Origin: Calonectria ilicicola
Lineage: Eukaryota; Ascomycota; Sordariomycetes; Hypocreales; Nectriaceae
DNA: 64,000 bases
Reading direction: 5' to 3'
NCBI GenBank assembly: GCA_020809705.1
Contig: CP085833.1
Span: 1,860,001-1,924,000 of the forward strand
This document shows, piece by piece, positions 57,974-64,000 of this stretch (position 1 is the first letter of the stretch; the number at the start of each line of letters is the position of its first letter). The translations under genes were made by a program, and so were the position numbers. The notes beneath the pieces are model-generated. The model worked only from the letters and a program-made list of their open reading frames with translations, did no database searches and was not told the DNA's origin.

Positions 57974-60900
57974 ATGTCGCCGTCCACCAGCAATCTATCC
58001 GGTTCCGGCAAGGTACCCGGTGCCAAAGTGGCCCAGAGCTCCCCTCAGCACACCAGCGGGCAGAAACAGGGCCATCGAAGGTACCTACAGCAGCTTCTAC
58101 TGCTCCCGTGGCGGCGGCGCCAGCAGGTCAACGACCAAGGGTTGCTGGCGCCGAAACCGCCCGGGCCGACTGGCCTCGACGCCGTCGCCGTCGCCAAAGG
58201 AGCCGACAACGTCACCACTCCTCCCACTTGTGCACCGTCGTCCTCTTCTTCGTCGGCCTGCTCCTCTTCCTCTTCTCCGCCTTCCTTCTCCTTGACGACC
58301 TCCTCGTTGACTGTCGGCGACTCCAACACTCCCAATCCGCCCAGATCCTGCGTCGAGTCGATCCCCCGCTCTCACAACCACACCCACCACCATCACGACC
58401 TCTCCACTACACACCCTCCGCCGCCTGTGCCCCGAGACGAGAGCGAAACCCTCGAAGCCCGCCGCGGCCCCGTCCTCGACTCCTCCAGCGCCCTGCCCGA
58501 GGCCCGATTGACGCTCGCCAACAGTCCCGTTAGAATGGAGTCTTCTTCCTCTCTACCCAAGAGCACGCCGAATCCCACGACCGCATCTGCAATGCGCCGT
58601 CGTGAGTCGCTCTCAGAGATTCGCGCTGCGAACCCCGATTTGGCCCTGAGCGGCAATATTATCTCGGCTACCTTTAACACACCGCATGCTTTTAGCTATC
58701 ACAAAGGTGGCGACTGGGTGAGTTGCTCATTTTTGTCCTCTCCAAAAGTTTTGTTTGGCCGTTTTATTTTTTTTTTGAGTTCTTGGCTCTGCTATCGCTA
58801 CACCCCGCTTCCTCCTAGCACCTTTATCTGCGAAGCTACATTTCGCGCACGCACCTTCACATGCATATCTTCACCCAACTTGTACCCAATTCGCTTCTAA
58901 CACTCAACCCCCTTGACAGGACCTCAAACCTCGTCGTGGCCAGTCTGCGCTCCTCGATTCCTTCGCCTACTTATCCTCGGACGCCACGCCGTGGAGCCAC
59001 ACCGTGGTCGCTTGGACAGGCGAAATTGAGGCCCCCGTAGCAGAGGAAGCGGTAGCAACCCCCGCTCCTAACACTCTTGGTGTCTCTTCTCTGAACCCTC
59101 TGTCTGCTCCCGTGCCACTTGATGCCAATACCAGACTGCCAACTCCTCCTCCCAACGACGGTCTTTGGATCCCCCGCGAGGACCAGGACCGCCTCGAGTA
59201 CCAGCTGTCCCACAACAAGACAATCCGCACATACCCCGTCTGGCTCGCCGATGAGACCGAGGCCAACCATGAGGGCATCCTGCTCAAAGACCAGGCCCGC
59301 TGGCGCCGCTATGCTGAGCACGATCTCTACACCCTGCTCCACTACAAGCAGCATGAACCCACCGACGGCCGCAAGGAGCGTGTGCAATGGGCGGATTACT
59401 ACAGGATGAACCAGAAGTTTGCCAACAAGATCATCGAAATCTACAAGCCTGGCGATATTGTCGTGGTTCACGACTACTTCCTCATGCTACTCCCTAGCAT
59501 GCTACGCCTGAGAGTGCCCAACATGTACATTTCCTTCTTTCTCCACTCTCCGTTCCCCAGTAGCGAATTCCTCCGATGCCTGCCCCGTCGCAAGGAGGTT
59601 CTCGAGGGTGTTCTGGGCGCCAACCTTATTGGTTTCCAATCGTACAGCTACTCGCGCCATTTCTTGAGCTGTTGTACTCGTATCCTCGGCTTTCCCTCCG
59701 ACACCCTCGGCATTGACGCATACGGTACCCGTGTTCAGGTCGGCGTTTTCCCTATCGGCATTGACGCTTCTAAAGTTGAGACTTATGCCTGGGCTGATTC
59801 GGTCAAGGAAAAGTTCGACGCCCTCAAGAGTCTCTATCATGGAAAGAAGCTCATCGTTGGCCGTGACCGTCTGGACAGTGTCAGAGGTGTTGCCCAGAAG
59901 TTGCAAGCTTTCGAGCGCTTCCTTGAGATGTATCCCGAATGGCGGGAAAAGGTTGTCCTCATCCAGGTCACATCCCCCACTAGTGTTGAAGCTGAAAAGG
60001 AGGATCCTGACAACAAGGTTGCATCTCGCGTGAATGAGCTTGTTATGCGCATCAACGGCATGTATGGAAGTCTGGGTTTCTCCCCAGTGCAGCACTACCC
60101 CCAGTACCTCAACCAAGACGAATACTTTGCCCTGCTCCGTGTTGCTGACATTGGTCTTATTACCTCTGTTCGAGATGGCATGAACACTACTAGTCTTGAG
60201 TACATCGTTTGCCAGAAGGAAACCCATGGTCCTCTGATCCTGTCCGAATTTAGCGGTACTGCTGGCAGTCTTGGCGACGCCATCCACATCAACCCCTGGG
60301 ACCTCAGCGGCGTGGCTGAAAAGATCAATGCCGCACTTGTCATGAGCAGCGAAAAGCGCGAGGAGATGCAATCAAGCCTGTATCGCCATGTTACTGAGCA
60401 CAATGTGCAGATGTGGATCAACAAGTTTGTCCGCAAGGTGTACAATGTGCTAGGTGACACCACCACTGCCAACTCTACCCCGTTGCTGGATCGTGCGCTT
60501 TTGTTGTCGCAGTACAGATCGGCAAATAAGCGACTTTTCATGTTTGACTATGACGGCACGCTCACGCCGATCGTCAGGGAGCCTAGTGCCGCGGTTCCAT
60601 CTGAGCGACTTCTCCACACCCTGAAACTACTCACCGCAGACCCGCAGAATGCCGTGTGGATCATCTCGGGACGAGATCAGGAGTTCCTAAAGCTCCACCT
60701 GGGGCACATCAATGGGCTTGGCTTCTCTGCCGAGCACGGTAGCTTCATGAAGAACCCTGGCTCTGATGAATGGGAAAACCTCGCTGAGAAGTTTCCTATG
60801 GGATGGCAGTCTGAGGTTATTGATATTATGCAAAAATACACCGACAAGGTGCCAGGTATGTGATTTTGTTCTGACCTAGATGTGCCTTCTGTTAATCATG

Positions 60901-61463
60901 CTATAGGCTCTTTCATTGAACGAAAGCGATGTGCGCTAACTTGGCATTACCGCCTTGCTAGCCCTGAGCAGGGTATCCATATGTCACGAGAGTGCCACAA
61001 GGAACTGGAGTCGACTGTTGGAAGGAAATGGGACGTTGAGGTGATGCCTGGCAAGGCCAATGTTGAGGTTCGACCAACATTCATTAACAAGGGCGAGATT
61101 GCCAAGCGCCTGATTTCCTCGTACCACCACCCTAACAGCGACAAAAACGAACTCAATGTCCCACCCGGGCCTCTTGAGTTTGCTCTTTGCATGGGTGACG
61201 ACTTTACCGACGAGGACATGTTCCGCAGTCTCAACGCTGCATCTGGCACTTTGCTCGATGCTAGCCATGTTTTTACTGTGACCATTGGTGCAAGCACCAA
61301 GGTGACGTTGGCTAGATCGCATTTGCTCGAGCCTGAGGATGTGATTGAGTGCGTGGCACTGCTTGCTGGAGTGGACGGCCCCGGTGCTGCAGAGCGCCTC
61401 AGCGAAGTCAACCTGGGAGCTCTTAGCACGGTGGCGGGCCACATTCCCCAGGAGAAGCTATGA
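57974..61463 (+). CDS. tps2: Trehalose-6-phosphate phosphatase (Tps2/OrlA type)
   Basis: Exons 57974-58717, 58920-60855 and 60907-61463 encode about 1078 residues; introns are 202 nt (GTGAGT..ACAG) and 51 nt (GTATGT..ATAG). Residues 1-215 are low-complexity Ser/Pro/His-rich. Residues from about 225 form a GT20 trehalose-phosphate synthase-like domain (VVVHDYFLMLLPSMLR, FFLHSPFPSSEFLR, RDGMNTTSLEY). The phosphatase domain has D791-Y-D793-G-T795 as the HAD motif with catalytic Asp, SGRDQ as a middle motif, and G990-D-D-FTDEDMF as the metal-binding motif; all key residues are present, which separates it from regulatory Tps3/Tsl1-like subunits. It dephosphorylates trehalose-6-phosphate to trehalose in the cytosolic TPS complex. 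The N-terminal exon is long compared with yeast Tps2 (896 residues), so a missed intron there is possible. Confidence 0.93.
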
Positions 61464-62010
61464 GGATGAGAATATAGAGATGGATGGAGGCGGAGTGCAG
61501 GAAATCAAAAGATAGAAGGATGGGAAGAATATTATGCGAGCCGTTTGCTCCTGGCGTTTTGTGCAAGATGGATGGACGCAGAATGATAGACGGACAGCGG
61601 GGCGAATGGACTCGACGTTAATGAAGAGCCAGGATACTGAAAGGCGTGCTGGAGATGGGTGGGTGGGTAGGCATAGTCGACCGCATGCACGAGGTTAAAA
61701 TGTAGCATCAATGCGAAGGATACGGAAACTTGGTTGGAAGATAATACATGTAGATACGTTGAGTTTGTGCGCTAGCGAGTATAGCCACCTTATATCAACA
61801 CTTCCCCAAAACCACGACAAAAACAAAGATAATTGGGCTGTATCTCATTCTAAACCATCTAGTTCTTGTTTGGAGAGGCAACGTGTCACCTCTCGGCATA
61901 TCTCGTAACTAACGGCACTTGCATGCAAAAAACCTGGGCGAACGCAACATGAGAAAATAAAGGCAATATTATAAAAAAGAAATGATGGCACAGGCCAAAA
62001 AGTGAAGGCT
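61464..62010. other. Intergenic, 3' of tps2
   Basis: Presumed 3' UTR of tps2, with GGATGGA/GGTGGGT-type stretches, then AT-richer sequence before the tRNA pair. No gene seen. Confidence 0.5.
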
Positions 62011-62082
62011 TGCCCCCGCACAGATTTGAACTATGGACCTTTGCATTACAAGTGCAACGCTCTACCCCTGAGCTACAAGGGC
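62011..62082 (-). tRNA. tRNA-Thr(TGT), copy A, no intron
   Basis: A 72-nt minus-strand cloverleaf: acceptor GCCCTTG with CGGGGGC (two G.T pairs) plus A, D-arm GCTC/GAGC, anticodon stem TTGCA/TGCAA with loop CTTGTAA (anticodon TGT), variable AGGTC, T-arm CATAG/CTGTG. No intron. It is the downstream member of a same-strand pair with the tRNA at 62187, 104 bases away. Confidence 0.95.
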
Positions 62083-62186
62083 TTCCTTTGTGATTGTTTC
62101 TATTGCAGATTGTGTATAAGATGTCAGACAGATGTGCACGCATTAGGAAATGGGGAGCAAAAAAATCGCCAAAAAGATAATCATGT

Positions 62187-62258
62187 TGCCCCCACACCGG
62201 ATTGAACGATGGACCTTTGCATTACAAGTGCAACGCTCTACCACTGAGCTATAAGGGC
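62187..62258 (-). tRNA. tRNA-Thr(TGT), copy B, no intron
   Basis: A 72-nt minus-strand cloverleaf: acceptor GCCCTTA with TGGGGGC plus A, D-arm GCTC/GAGC, the same anticodon arm (TTGCA, CTTGTAA, TGCAA) and variable loop as copy A, T-arm CATCG/CGGTG. It differs from copy A mainly in paired acceptor and T-stem bases and in one D-loop base, with pairing kept, so both look functional. The spacer between the two genes contains an oligo-T-equivalent run (AAAAAA on plus) that can end copy B transcription. Confidence 0.95.
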
Positions 62259-62694
62259 AATTCCTTTGATTGGTTACGCTGTTTCAAAAGCGAGATTATA
62301 AGCTATCGTAGCCCCGCAATCCTGACCTGGCAACATTCCTGCTTTGGCTCACTCAGTCTCTGTCCTCCTACTCTGTTCTTGCAGCTTCTTTTACTTCTAA
62401 AATCCCTTCTTACTTTAAAATTTATGCGACAATTGCCTATTTATGGTCATATTTATTGACCGCACTGGTTTCTTAACGCATCCCATTGAGCCTTTCTCAT
62501 GGACTTTTGTGTGTGTCTTGATCACGTCGCCTCCCGTGACATCCCTGAAACCGTCTTGGTCAATTGCAATGAATCTCACCCATGAACGACCTCTTGCCTG
62601 CTTCGGATTTGGTCACATTTGAAGCATTAAAAATATTGTCAAAATATGTCTTATTATAAATAACGTAACCTATGTTTATATCTCATCCTACGTT
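62259..62694. other. Intergenic between tRNA-Thr and the GH51 gene
   Basis: AT-rich toward the right end; contains the upstream region of tRNA copy B and the 3' UTR of the arabinofuranosidase gene. No gene seen. Confidence 0.5.
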
Positions 62695-63979
62695 TTATTC
62701 ATAAATCGTCTTTCCTCGGCTGCGCCTCGCCTTCTTGTCGCTCCTCAGCTCGGTTGATAGCACAGCGACACTGAGCTCTGGAAGCTTAAACTCAAATGTA
62801 CCGTTCTTGTTGGCCTCGAGAACAGTCGTCGTGCTCTTGACAATGTTAACTCCAGTGAGTGGGTCGTTGTGGGCAAATGGGTCACTGCCGCTGTTGCTCA
62901 GGACCGTCAACTCGGCCGAAGCCCCAGCCGCTACGCCCTCGAAGGACAAGGTGATGGGTACGTCGGCGCTGTTGGTTGTGTTGTACACAGCACCCTTCCA
63001 CACAAGGGAGCCCTGGTCCTCATTGCTTCCTGCGACGTAGAAGACGGGATCAAACTCGGCTGTTGCAGGGAGTACGCGGGTGATGGGGTGTCGCGCAAAG
63101 AGCTCCCATACATACCAGCTTGTCGACCTGGTGGTGAGGGCCGAGTCTGCAGCAAACTGGAGAATGGTGACAGCCCACTGCCAGCGGTTCATGTTGCGCA
63201 GGACGGGTGCGTAAAAGGTGCCTGGGAGGCGGTCGGCGTTGCGTTCGTAGCCAATGAGCGAAATGCTCTCGCCAACGGTGCCGATCCACCAGGGGAAAGG
63301 CATCAGGTTTCCGTTCCAGCCGCTGCCACCGTTGGGGTGAGTGGCGGCAACTTCGCCGACGATATGGCCAAAGTCGTTATCGAAGCGATCAAACTCCTCG
63401 ACCAGCGCGTTGGGAGTGCGGTAGGGGTGGTAGTCTCCGATACCTGGCTTGGGGACAGCGTAGCCATCGGAGGAGGCACCGGAGGAGATGACGGTGATAT
63501 CGTCGTAGGCATCCGTAATGGCCTTGAGGAAAAGAGGGTAGCGGTACTCCTTGTATGTTGTCCAACCTGCTGGGGCTCCAGCGAGCCAGTCCTCGTTGCC
63601 AATCTCAACATAGTTCAGCTTGAATGGCTCTGGATGACCTAGCTGAGCACGAACAGATCCCCACTTGGAGTCGGCCGATCCACGAATGAATTCGATCTCC
63701 TCAAGACCCTCGTCAATGACGGCTTGGAAATCGGCCTCCGAGGTAATGGAGCCATCGAGAGCGAGACCAGCCCAGATACCAACGACAATATCGAGCCCCA
63801 TGTCCTCTGCCCAGTAGAGATATTCCATAAGTCCAAGACCGTGAGTCTGCTGGTAACCCCACACACCCTGAAAGCCAGTGCGGTTGCGCAGCGGGCCAAG
63901 TGTGTCCTTCCAGTTCCAGTATGTGCTGTGGGTGAGACCTTCGAGCATGTTTCCCCCAGGGAATCGGAGGACAGTCTTT
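62695..63979 (-). CDS. GH51 alpha-L-arabinofuranosidase (3' part)
   Basis: The last exon on the minus strand, 63979-62695, encodes the C-terminal 427 residues; a CTAAC branch point and CCAG acceptor at 63980-63982 show an upstream intron, and the rest lies beyond the right edge. It begins with the KTVLRFPGGN strand typical of GH51. The acid/base motif VEIGNE is clear about 127 residues into the exon, and the expected nucleophile region is HIVGEVAATH. The catalytic (beta/alpha)8 barrel is followed by a beta-sandwich domain rich in Val, Thr and Ser. The enzyme should release arabinose from arabinan or arabinoxylan; because the N-terminus is missing, secretion cannot be judged. The extreme C-terminus, KKARRSRGKTIYE, is strongly basic, which is unusual for a secreted hydrolase. 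Confidence 0.93.
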
Positions 63980-64000
63980 CTGGTTGTTAGCTGCTGATAA

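Noticed and set aside
1..64000. CRISPR arrays, bacterial operons, riboswitches, intact transposons or viral genes
   Set aside because: None seen; tandem repeats present are simple microsatellites without spacer structure, and no transposase, reverse transcriptase or integrase motif was found.

Overview
This window is nuclear DNA from a filamentous ascomycete, most likely a sordariomycete of the Hypocreales type; I cannot fix the genus. The signs are short GT..AG introns (about 46-202 nt, many with a CTAAC-like branch point), dispersed single 5S rRNA genes, and typical fungal protein families: DUF2434 membrane protein, Zn2Cys6 factor, NACHT/STAND protein, DUF7924 protein, Tps2, and a GH51 arabinofuranosidase. 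No operon logic, bacterial sequence, virus or intact transposon was seen.

Layout. 1-30 kb is gene-poor: only a DUF2434-like multi-pass membrane protein (4125-5925), a C2H2 transcription factor (15181-17351) and a cytochrome P450 (28989-30655) stand out. The DNA between them (about 4, 9 and 11.6 kb) holds microsatellites, homopolymers and G-rich tracts but no convincing gene. 31-47 kb looks accessory and reads as more AT-rich: 5S rRNA (31299-31417), a DUF7924/PD-(D/E)XK-like protein, a NACHT STAND (NLR-like) protein, a medium-chain reductase, a 43-residue membrane microprotein, a TPR protein, a 69-residue protein with a strong TATA box, and a second, structurally covarying 5S rRNA (45987-46105). 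47.5-64 kb is denser and looks like core genome: a His-rich four-TM protein whose first intron contains a complete intron-bearing tRNA-Met gene, a convergent Zn2Cys6 regulator, a protoglobin-domain protein, the trehalose-6-phosphate phosphatase gene (tps2/orlA type), two tandem tRNA-Thr(TGT) genes, and a GH51 alpha-L-arabinofuranosidase running off the right edge.

The genes do not form one pathway. The most interesting points are the tRNA-Met gene nested in a spliceosomal intron (an intron inside an intron), the two 5S rRNA isotypes with compensatory helix changes, the same-strand pair of a PD-(D/E)XK-like protein and an NLR-like STAND protein, a P450 with altered haem and I-helix signatures, and a C2H2 factor with a CxC finger sitting in more than 20 kb of non-coding DNA. 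All exon coordinates were derived by hand from splice signals and reading-frame continuity, and no database search was possible.
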